12,261 bases of DNA from an uncultured Fusibacter sp. (lineage in GTDB: Bacteria > Bacillota > Clostridia > Peptostreptococcales > Acidaminobacteraceae): the NCBI GenBank assembly GCA_937958285.1, contig CALFXQ010000102.1:1-12261 (forward strand), in the 5' to 3' direction. Both the position numbers and the translations under genes were made by a program. Shown here one piece after another: positions 6,700-12,261 of the stretch. The number at the start of each line of letters is the position of its first letter. Position 1 is the first letter of the stretch. The notes under the pieces are model-generated. The model searched no databases and was not told the DNA's origin. It saw only the letters and a program-made list of their open reading frames with translations.

Positions 6700-8441
6700 T
6701 AATTGTTTCTGCCTGCCTCGCGGGTCAACCTTGTCGTTACGACGGAAACTCCAACGAAATGCCTTGGGTCAAGGCACTTGTCAACAAGGGTAAGGCGCAT
6801 TTAGTATGCCCCGAGCAATTAGGTGGCCTGCCAACGCCGCGTAAACCCTGCGAAATCACAAACAACCTTCGCATCAAAAGCATAGACGGTGAAGACTATA
6901 CCACTCACTTTCAAGACGGCGCACAAAAGACGCTCCAAATAGCCAAGGCAATAGGCGCGACCAAGGCCATACTCAAGGGCAAGAGCCCATCTTGTGGTCG
7001 TGGTCGCATTTATAGTGGAAATTTCGACAAAGTTTTAGTCGACGGCAATGGCCTCACCGCAGAGATATTAATGGGTGAGGGGATAACCGTTTATAACGAA
7101 GACGAGGCATTTGAATTTTTCAAACCCTACGACGCCTTATGGTTTGACCTAGACGATACCCTGATGGATTTTAAGTTGACTCAGCGCAATGCCTTCGAGG
7201 GTCTTTGTCTCGCCCTTGGTTTTGATAGTCCAAATGCATGGCCTATGCTCAACGCCCTGTATGAACAGTTTAATCATCCCCTTTGGAAGCAGCTCGAGGC
7301 GGGATTAATCACAATGGACACTTTGCGTTACCACCGCATTGCTCAATTTCTTCAAGCCTTGACCGATCAAAATCTGTGGCCCCAAAACCTAACCAGCGAG
7401 CAATATCGCCTATCTCAAAACCCTCAAATGGTGGCGGATTATTACGAAGGTCTTTTGGGAAAAGGGGACACACTGCTCGATGGCGCCTTAGAATGTTGCC
7501 AAACCCTCAGTCAGCACTACGCCCTTGGCCTCATTACCAACGGCATTCACCGCGTGCAAACACAGCGCCTTTCTACATCGCCCATCTTACCGCTTTTTAA
7601 AACAGTGGTAATTTCCGAAACCACGGGCGTGAGCAAGCCAGACCCGCGCATTTTTGAGCACACTGCAAATCAGATGAACCTCAAAAGACCATTAAAGGTA
7701 CTGATGATAGGCGACAGTCTCGTTTCAGACATTGCAGGTGGCAATGGGTTTAATATCGACACCTGTTGGTACAATCCACACAACTTACTTGCACCCGCTG
7801 ATTATACACCAACATTTTCGGTACAACACTTAAATCAGCTTACCGCCATGTTAAGCCCCCATCCTTTCTGGGGAAATCCTGAGTTTTCAAGACTTCTCAC
7901 GCTAATATCTTCTAAACGCACACATAAAAAAAACCTACTTATCGGCATCGATGGATACTGCGGAAGCGGAAAAACTACCCTCGGTAAGCTGCTAAAGGCA
8001 ATTTTCAACGCCCAACTCGTCAGCATGGACCACTTTTACGTTCCGGATGCAATAAAGACACCCGAAAGGGCAGCGATCCCGGGCCATAATGTTCATTTTG
8101 AACGCTTTAAAGAAGAAGTAATCGACCCATTGTCCTTTGGAAGGCCCACTGAATATAGGCCATTTGTATGCAGCAGCCAGTCCTATGGTGTGCCAATATC
8201 TATGCATGCAGAGGGCATTATTATCGTTGAAGGGTCATATAGTGCTAACCCATTGATTCAAGCAAATTACGATGTATCAGTATTCTTAAAGACCACCGAA
8301 AATATGCAACACCAGCGTATTCTAAAGCGCAGCGACGAAGCGACACTTCAGCGCTTTATAGACCTATGGATTCCCTACGAGATGACTTATTTTGATGCTT
8401 ATGCCATAGAATCGTCTAGTGACCTTGTGATGATGACATAG
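6696..8441 (+). CDS. three-domain fusion: DUF523 (TudS-like) + HAD phosphatase + uridine-kinase-like
   Basis: A 581-residue fusion of three normally separate enzymes. Residues 1-142 are DUF523: ISACLAG-like start with Cys7, CRYDG (Cys13), VCPEQLGGLPTPR (Cys38) and KGKSPSCGRG (Ser97, Cys100). Characterised DUF523 proteins (TudS, and RudS fused to DUF1722) remove sulfur from thiouracil-type compounds using a [4Fe-4S] cluster. Residues 145-385 are a HAD phosphatase resembling the pyrimidine nucleotidase YjjG: DLDDTLMDF (Asp151, Asp153), GLITNG (278-283), SKPDPRIF (Lys314) and IGDSLVSDIAGG (Asp340, Asp345). Residues 412-581 are uridine-kinase-like: Walker A GYCGSGKT (420-427), SMDHFYVP (443-450) and IIIVEGSY (508-515). 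All key motifs are intact and the frame is continuous. GAGGAG precedes the ATG, which overlaps the SOUL stop. The domain assignments are solid; a joint role in thiopyrimidine metabolism is inference. Confidence 0.93.
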   Translation: MIIVSACLAGQPCRYDGNSNEMPWVKALVNKGKAHLVCPEQLGGLPTPRKPCEITNNLRIKSIDGEDYTTHFQDGAQKTLQIAKAIGATKAILKGKSPSCGRGRIYSGNFDKVLVDGNGLTAEILMGEGITVYNEDEAFEFFKPYDALWFDLDDTLMDFKLTQRNAFEGLCLALGFDSPNAWPMLNALYEQFNHPLWKQLEAGLITMDTLRYHRIAQFLQALTDQNLWPQNLTSEQYRLSQNPQMVADYYEGLLGKGDTLLDGALECCQTLSQHYALGLITNGIHRVQTQRLSTSPILPLFKTVVISETTGVSKPDPRIFEHTANQMNLKRPLKVLMIGDSLVSDIAGGNGFNIDTCWYNPHNLLAPADYTPTFSVQHLNQLTAMLSPHPFWGNPEFSRLLTLISSKRTHKKNLLIGIDGYCGSGKTTLGKLLKAIFNAQLVSMDHFYVPDAIKTPERAAIPGHNVHFERFKEEVIDPLSFGRPTEYRPFVCSSQSYGVPISMHAEGIIIVEGSYSANPLIQANYDVSVFLKTTENMQHQRILKRSDEATLQRFIDLWIPYEMTYFDAYAIESSSDLVMMT

Positions 8442-8487
8442 CAAATGCCCTCAATAAAGTGAACGTGTTTAAGGCGCGGAGGCAATT

Positions 8488-10263
8488 ATGAAACAACGCT
8501 CAATCTTGAGTATATCCATAAAATCAGAAATATTGAGTGTGCTCATTATTCTTTCTGTGTTAGTGACTAGTGCTTTTGTTTTGATTAATCAAATCAATGT
8601 GAATATCGAAAATTCTCTCACAAGTACCATTCAATCTATTGAGAGCTCAATCGGCATTTACCTAGAAGAGCGACAAAATGAGTTTGAGAATATGGTCGCT
8701 ATGGTTGTAATCGATGATCCTTCAAGCCTTGGAAGTCACTATAAAAATTTGCGCGACATCTACTACTTAGATGAAGACCTCAAAATACGCACAATCTACA
8801 AAAAAAGTAAAAACTCGCGTGTTTTCGAGAACTACAGTTTTTCTCAAAGTGCCACCGCAGCTTTTTTTAATCAGGCCTTTTCAGAAAAAATGTCGGTTTC
8901 TCCCATAATTAGATCCACCGAAAATGACTCTGTGAGCATCTATTTCACCGCTAAAAAAGGGGAGGGGTTAGTCGTTGCGCGCATTGATCTTGCTACCATT
9001 CAGATAATGCTACAAAAGGTAGCTAGTGCCTACGATAGAATCGTTCTTATTTCTTCAAAAGATGGTTATGTTCTTACAAGTAGTCACAATAATTTGCCCT
9101 TCGAGATTATTCCAAAAGGTGAGAATCTGCCATCTGCACTGGGTGAGCCCTATATCATTACTACATACAAAAGCTTAATTATTCAAAACAATATTATTAC
9201 ATTGACACCTGCACGCATCGCCAATGGCAGTCGAAATACAATCGTACTGACCCTTGCTATTGTCGGGTTATTAATCTTGATTTCGTTTTTTATAAAAATT
9301 TTAGCGATAAAAAGCCTGGTCATAAAGCCCCTTAACAATATGCTAGTGCAAATCAATAAATTCGACGTTTCGGGTTCTATTGATAAGCGTGACCAAATAT
9401 TGAATCGTTCTAAAGAGGCAAGCGATTTGCACGATGCCTTTATGCGAAAGTCACAAATCGTTGAAGCGCAGTATAAACGCATCGACCAAGAGCGACAAAA
9501 TGCCGTTTTAAAGCTTATTGAATCAGAAAAATTAAGCGCTCTAGGCTCGCTGGTTGCAGGGGTTGCGCATGAAGTCAATACACCTATAGGTAACAGCATC
9601 ACATCAGTAAGTTATTTGCAAAGTGAGCACAATACACTTGTTGAGGCCTTTAATCATGGCACGCTGAGCAAGAATGAACTATTTGAGTACCTAAAGGAAG
9701 AGGAAGAAATCCTAAATATTGTGACATTGAGCTTAGAGAGAGCATCCAATTTAATAAGCAACTTCAAGTTGTTAGCTGTGGAGCAATCCACAGAAACTGC
9801 GCTAGAGTTCGACTTAAACGAACAGATTAACAGCGTGGTTAACGTACTAAAGCACCAGTTAGAACAAGGCAACCACCATGTAGAAGTACATTCAGACGAG
9901 AAAGTTTTACTCAAGACACGTCCCACATTTATTCATCAAATCTTCACAAACCTAATCATGAATTCGATCCTTCATGGTTTCGAGCATATAAAAAACGGCA
10001 TCATTCAAATTGATGTTCAAAAAACAGACCAGATCATACGCATCCATTATCGCGATAATGGTTGTGGCGTTCCAGCAGAATACGCAAAGCGTATCTTTGA
10101 ACCTTTTTTTACGACCAAGCGAAGCACTGGTGGCAGCGGCTTGGGAATGAATATTGTCAGCAATATAATATCGAATGGCTTAAACGGATCAATTACTTTA
10201 GATCAACAATCAGAACAAGGTATGCATTTAATTATAGAATTGCCCAGCATAAGTTCAGAATAA
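8488..10263 (+). CDS. sensor histidine kinase with extracytoplasmic sensor region
   Basis: Membrane sensor kinase of 591 residues. A first membrane helix (about 15-34) is followed by some 215 residues outside the membrane, with a strand/helix pattern suggestive of a Cache-type ligand domain (for example RIVLISSKDGYVLTSSHNN, 184-202). The second helix is at about 251-272. After a HAMP-like or linker helix comes the HisKA-type H-box LGSLVAGVAHEVNTPIGN with the phospho-acceptor His361. ATPase boxes are the N-box FTNLIMNSILHG (486-497), G1 RDNGCGVP (522-529), FEPFFTTK (537-544) and G2 GGSGLGMNIV (548-557). The HEVNTPIGN box is characteristic of a common orphan kinase type related to the HPK4 group. 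GGAGG lies five bases before the ATG. It follows the fusion gene by 46 bases with no terminator between, so it may be co-transcribed. No response regulator is encoded in the window. Confidence 0.93.
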   Translation: MKQRSILSISIKSEILSVLIILSVLVTSAFVLINQINVNIENSLTSTIQSIESSIGIYLEERQNEFENMVAMVVIDDPSSLGSHYKNLRDIYYLDEDLKIRTIYKKSKNSRVFENYSFSQSATAAFFNQAFSEKMSVSPIIRSTENDSVSIYFTAKKGEGLVVARIDLATIQIMLQKVASAYDRIVLISSKDGYVLTSSHNNLPFEIIPKGENLPSALGEPYIITTYKSLIIQNNIITLTPARIANGSRNTIVLTLAIVGLLILISFFIKILAIKSLVIKPLNNMLVQINKFDVSGSIDKRDQILNRSKEASDLHDAFMRKSQIVEAQYKRIDQERQNAVLKLIESEKLSALGSLVAGVAHEVNTPIGNSITSVSYLQSEHNTLVEAFNHGTLSKNELFEYLKEEEEILNIVTLSLERASNLISNFKLLAVEQSTETALEFDLNEQINSVVNVLKHQLEQGNHHVEVHSDEKVLLKTRPTFIHQIFTNLIMNSILHGFEHIKNGIIQIDVQKTDQIIRIHYRDNGCGVPAEYAKRIFEPFFTTKRSTGGSGLGMNIVSNIISNGLNGSITLDQQSEQGMHLIIELPSISSE

Positions 10264-10295
10264 ATCGTTACAGATTGTTCTGGACTTATTTTGTT
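10249..10295 (+). terminator. probable terminator after the histidine kinase gene
   Basis: A 12-pair stem with one G-T pair (10249-10260 with 10278-10289, loop of 17) begins inside the last codons of the kinase gene and is followed by TTTTGTT. It is AT-rich and the loop is long, so it is weaker than the hom/rlmN terminator. Confidence 0.5.
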
Positions 10296-10322
10296 GCTAT
10301 TAATTGCTATTAGCTATTTCCA

Positions 10323-10382
10323 AACTAAATACTCCTAAAATAAATATTTCCTAATTAACTATTCCCAAAATAAATATTTAAG
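10323..10382. repeat. imperfect 30-base tandem duplication
   Basis: Two adjacent 30-base units (10323-10352 and 10353-10382) each contain the identical 13-mer AAAATAAATATTT (10337-10349 and 10367-10379), preceded by similar AACTAAATACTCC / AATTAACTATTCC segments. It lies in the intergenic stretch between the kinase gene and the convergent small-protein genes. No function is evident. Confidence 0.7.
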
Positions 10383-10391
10383 GAATAGTTA
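10356..10391. repeat. ten-base inverted repeat around the second tandem unit
   Basis: TAACTATTCC (10356-10365) and its exact complement GGAATAGTTA (10382-10391) enclose 16 bases that include the palindrome TAAATATTTA. There is no T-run on either side, so it does not look like a terminator. It may be a protein-binding dyad or an RNA hairpin in a read-through transcript. Confidence 0.6.
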
Positions 10392-10397
10392 GGTCTT

Positions 10398-10422
10398 AAA
10401 GAAAAAGCGTACCCGCTTTCTC
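10398..10422 (-). terminator. intrinsic terminator of the small-protein operon
   Basis: Read on the minus strand, GAGAAAGCG, loop GGTA and CGCTTTTTC form a nine-pair stem with one G-T pair, with a T-rich 3' side running into TTT. It lies about 35 bases after the stop of the last gene (10457). Confidence 0.75.
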
Positions 10423-10456
10423 CATGATTCCTGATATTGGTATAAAATATTTTCAT

Positions 10457-10894
10457 TTAGTTACTGAGCAACTTTCGAAGCTTTGAATAATGGGACTCCG
10501 GAAGTTCATCGAGCATCTCTGTTGTAATCTGAACTAAACGAATGACCTGATCCCGTGGTGGTGTTTCTCGAATCGACAATTTTGGATTTATTTCTGACCA
10601 AAGCTGATAGGCTTCATTAAAACGCGACATCACTTGTGGCTCTGGCGTTAGCTGAGGGTGTTTGCCGAGGGTTTTCAAATAGCTATTATGCCATGATTCT
10701 ATCGCCTTGATTTCATCAGAAAGCACGCGTTCTTCGGAATCTAATACTACTAGGGCAATATAAGCTGTGAAATCATTGCAAATACTTATATAAGTGTCTT
10801 TTGACCTGCCGGATAAATGCTTGCTATAAAAAAGCACAGAGACGCTCACTGCAATTAATAAGAGGATTATAATAATCGTTTTTAAACCTTTCAT
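10457..10894 (-). CDS. small N-terminally anchored protein, unknown function
   Basis: I do not recognise the family. The 145-residue product starts with MKGLKTIIIILLLIAVSVSV, a basic start followed by a hydrophobic helix to about residue 22, serving as a signal anchor or signal peptide without a clear cleavage site. The remainder (about 120 residues) is polar, rich in predicted helix, and contains a proline-containing turn near 82-86 (LTPEP). No cysteine lipobox or catalytic motif is present. GAGGG lies seven bases before the ATG. It follows the lipoprotein-like gene by 22 bases and is followed by a terminator, so the two form a bicistronic unit. An extracytoplasmic, membrane-tethered location is likely. 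Confidence 0.7.
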   Translation of the reverse strand: MKGLKTIIIILLLIAVSVSVLFYSKHLSGRSKDTYISICNDFTAYIALVVLDSEERVLSDEIKAIESWHNSYLKTLGKHPQLTPEPQVMSRFNEAYQLWSEINPKLSIRETPPRDQVIRLVQITTEMLDELPESHYSKLRKLLSN

Positions 10895-10916
10895 GCCCCT
10901 GCCCTCTTGTCAAGAT

Positions 10917-11231
10917 TTAGTCATCTTTTTTCGATTTGCTTCTGCGTGTTATTGAAAGGCCACCAAAACCCGAAATAATGGCCATGTAATAACCAAAATC
11001 GTACCACCAACCAGAGTTATTGACTTCGTAGATGGTGACTGTTTTATTGAATAAGCCTACAATAAGCGCGATTGGCGCAATCCAGCCATGCCAGATTCCA
11101 GTAAAAAACCCCGCCACCTTTTCTGGTTGCGTTTGTCGGTGTGCCATACAACCCGAACTGACAACCATTATAATCACTAAAATAAGAATCACTACAATAA
11201 ACTTGCTTTTTCTACCTTGGCTAGATTTCAT
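10917..11231 (-). CDS. small lipoprotein-like membrane protein, conserved uncharacterised family
   Basis: I choose the ATG at 11231, with AAAGGGGGG three bases upstream, rather than an in-frame ATG at 11288 that precedes the promoter -10 region. The 104-residue product has a basic start, a hydrophobic stretch and VVSSGC (Cys28), a lipobox-like site with Ser instead of the usual Leu at -3. The mature part contains FFTGIWHGWIAPIALI (42-57), NKTVTIYEVNNSGWWYDFGY (62-81) and a basic tail RRSKSKKDD. The WHG...APxxLI...IYEVxNxGxWYxFG pattern is one I recall from many short, unnamed bacterial membrane proteins, so it belongs to a conserved but uncharacterised group. Two hydrophobic segments follow the cysteine. 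It is the first gene of a two-gene unit. Confidence 0.75.
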   Translation of the reverse strand: MKSSQGRKSKFIVVILILVIIMVVSSGCMAHRQTQPEKVAGFFTGIWHGWIAPIALIVGLFNKTVTIYEVNNSGWWYDFGYYMAIISGFGGLSITRRSKSKKDD

Positions 11232-11278
11232 AGGCCCCCCTTTACTTGCACAGTAAATATTTCGGTTGCAACTTGTAT

Positions 11279-11307
11279 ATTTTAACATTTATTGTGGACT
11301 ATTTCAA
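11279..11307 (-). promoter_or_regulatory. promoter of the small lipoprotein operon
   Basis: On the minus strand TTGAAA (11302-11307), a 17-base spacer and TAAAAT (11279-11284) fit a sigma-A promoter with two mismatches in the -35 and one in the -10. The start would be near 11272, about 40 bases before the ATG at 11231. Confidence 0.6.
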
Positions 11308-11399
11308 TTTGTTTCTAATGACCTCTGTCACGATGAATGGATGCGTTTTATTTATGTTTCTTCATAGATAATGGCATCTTCATCATGGTAGCCTCTCAA

Positions 11400-11966
11400 T
11401 TACTGAACAAAAGTATTGCGAACACGAACAGATTTAAGCATATAGGGTATCCAAATAACGGCTACGCCAAAAATTTGAAAAATTTCAACAAATGAATTCG
11501 CATTTATGTCAAAAGTAATCGTGGACTGTAAGTACCGAAGAATCATTGCATCTATAATTGCAAATGCCAGCATAAAGATATAGGTTCTTATAAAAAGCTT
11601 TGGAAAAAGACGCTTTTTCATAAAGAAAAGAACACACAAGGCAATATGTAAACCTAGGATAATGAGATTCCCACCGAATTCAAAATATATTGTAGGGATC
11701 CATAGCGGGCTATAGGCCTCACTAACAGGACTAGAGAGTTCTTTTAATGTGCCATTTGTAAGTAAAGGAATGAACATGGTAAACATGATAAAAAAGCTTT
11801 GCAATACACTTACGACGCGCCCAAATCCAACTAGAATAAGCCACCCTCCCAAGCCCTTTAACTCCGTTTCCTGAGCAATTACATTACCTTCTTGTTTAGG
11901 GCTTTGCTCAAATTTTTCTGATGATTCTTCTACAATAATAATTTCTTCAATTTCTTCAATATCCAT
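11400..11966 (-). CDS. DUF2569-family membrane protein
   Basis: Integral membrane protein of 188 residues. After an acidic N-terminal tail of about 35 residues (MDIEEIEEIIIVEE...) comes LKGLGGWLILVG (36-47), the usual opening of DUF2569, then four likely membrane helices (about 41-68, 92-116, 124-145, 160-178). The family hallmark IWIPYMLKSVRVRNTFV (171-187) lies at the end. KKRLFPKLFI (117-126) is the usual basic loop after helix two. Function is unknown in the family. The Shine-Dalgarno TAGGAG lies before the ATG and a strong promoter lies about 55 bases upstream. No clear terminator separates it from the small lipoprotein gene downstream, but that gene has its own promoter. Confidence 0.85.
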   Translation of the reverse strand: MDIEEIEEIIIVEESSEKFEQSPKQEGNVIAQETELKGLGGWLILVGFGRVVSVLQSFFIMFTMFIPLLTNGTLKELSSPVSEAYSPLWIPTIYFEFGGNLIILGLHIALCVLFFMKKRLFPKLFIRTYIFMLAFAIIDAMILRYLQSTITFDINANSFVEIFQIFGVAVIWIPYMLKSVRVRNTFVQ

Positions 11967-12019
11967 TTTCGGTCTCCTATCTGAATAAACATCCGATGCT
12001 ACTGTGGTATACAGAGATT

Positions 12020-12048
12020 AGTATAGGAAATTGGAAAGTGAGTGGCAA
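12020..12048 (-). promoter_or_regulatory. promoter of the DUF2569 gene
   Basis: On the minus strand TTGCCA (12043-12048), a 17-base spacer and TATACT (12020-12025) are each one mismatch from consensus. The start would be near 12013, giving a leader of about 47 bases. Confidence 0.7.
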
Positions 12049-12150
12049 TAGCAGGTTAGCAGATTTAAGGTAAACTTTAGGTTGGTATATTTATACGCAC
12101 ATGTATATGCCGTTGCAGAGTGCAATAGTCGAAAGATTGAGCTTTATAAG

Positions 12151-12179
12151 TTGTATTATTTCCCAAATTAGCATATTAT
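12151..12179 (+). promoter_or_regulatory. probable promoter for the reading frame at the right edge
   Basis: TTGTAT (12151-12156), a 17-base spacer and TATTAT (12174-12179) on the plus strand fit a sigma-A promoter. It lies 33 bases before the ATG at 12212. Confidence 0.5.
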
Positions 12180-12211
12180 AACTATAGTTACTAAATGCGA
12201 GAGGAGTCCAT

Positions 12212-12261
12212 ATGGAAATCATAAAGGGTGCCACCCTCGAGGGTGGCACGAGGGTGGCACG
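12212..12261 (+). CDS. possible start of a gene cut by the window edge
   Basis: An ATG at 12212 has a GAGGAG Shine-Dalgarno five bases upstream and a promoter-like element before that. Only 16 complete codons are visible, reading MEIIKGATLEGGTRVA, and most are written by a GC-rich palindrome and tandem repeat. Nothing can be said about function. It might instead be an untranslated leader or a repeat element that happens to keep a frame open. Confidence 0.35.
   Translation, partial: MEIIKGATLEGGTRVA
12228..12261. repeat. 22-base perfect palindrome plus 11-base tandem repeat
   Basis: Positions 12228-12249 are a perfect palindrome (two 11-base halves, centre CTC|GAG). The unit AGGGTGGCACG occurs twice in tandem (12240-12250 and 12251-12261), so three copies of the GGGTGGCAC core, one inverted, are packed into 34 bases. 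The GC-rich composition contrasts with the AT-rich flanking DNA. The window ends exactly at the end of the last unit. Confidence 0.85.

Noticed and set aside
10294..10317. Direct repeat of TTGCTATTA/ATTGCTATTAG after the kinase gene.
   Set aside because: Two short AT-rich copies next to the terminator with no further structure; probably simple-sequence drift.
11032..11256. A 74-codon plus-strand frame opposite the small lipoprotein gene.
   Set aside because: It is a shadow of the conserved minus-strand protein and has no ribosome binding site.
11348..11386. A 12-codon minus-strand reading frame (MMKMPLSMKKHK) with GAGAGG five bases upstream.
   Set aside because: Too short to support as a gene without conservation evidence; such frames arise by chance in AT-rich DNA.
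12113..12125. Short inverted repeat TTGCA-GAG-TGCAA.
   Set aside because: A five-base stem in intergenic DNA is expected by chance and is not linked to a promoter or T-run.
12221..12261. T-box-like motif: AGGGTGGCAC resembles the conserved T-box sequence of tRNA-sensing leaders.
   Set aside because: The usual CCGCG continuation is absent, the motif is repeated in tandem and inverted, and I see no Stem I or specifier structure in the short stretch after the candidate promoter.

Overview
The window looks like chromosomal DNA of a Gram-positive bacterium, most likely a member of the Bacillota (Clostridia-like). This is inferred from a class B sortase, strong AGGAGG-type ribosome binding sites, sigma-A-type promoters with 17-base spacers, a Firmicutes-style three-gene ABC-2 exporter, and a DUF2569 membrane protein. 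No rRNA, tRNA, CRISPR array, transposase or phage gene was seen. The species cannot be named from the sequence.

Left part (1-5081). A minus-strand operon encodes an ABC exporter: an ATPase (1709-2725) followed by two permeases (892-1719 and 90-890), with overlapping or one-base junctions. Divergent from it is a homoserine dehydrogenase gene without an ACT domain (2855-3877). A strong minus-strand promoter for the exporter lies across the Shine-Dalgarno of this dehydrogenase gene. The dehydrogenase gene converges on rlmN (3915-4946, minus), which encodes a 23S rRNA/tRNA adenine-C2 methyltransferase, and the two share one bidirectional terminator.

Middle part (5082-10263). Divergent from rlmN, across an AT-rich dyad, starts a tightly packed plus-strand operon: a four-helix membrane protein, a class B sortase (catalytic His111, Cys209, Arg217), a SOUL-family protein, and a 581-residue three-domain fusion. 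The fusion joins a DUF523 (TudS/RudS-like desulfidase) domain, a YjjG-like HAD phosphatase and a uridine-kinase-like P-loop domain. A histidine kinase with an extracytoplasmic sensor region and no partner response regulator follows after 46 bases. The fusion is the most interesting item: all three domains have relatives that act on uracil, uridine or UMP-type molecules, so a one-chain pathway for salvage or cleaning of thiolated pyrimidines is a reasonable hypothesis.

Right part (10264-12261). Short intergenic repeats and two hairpin terminators separate the kinase from minus-strand genes for small envelope proteins: a DUF2569 membrane protein with its own promoter (11400-11966), and a two-gene unit of a small lipoprotein-like protein and an N-terminally anchored protein of unknown function (11231-10457). 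At the right edge a promoter, ribosome binding site and ATG open a new plus-strand reading frame. It runs at once into a GC-rich 22-base palindrome and an 11-base tandem repeat, where the window ends.
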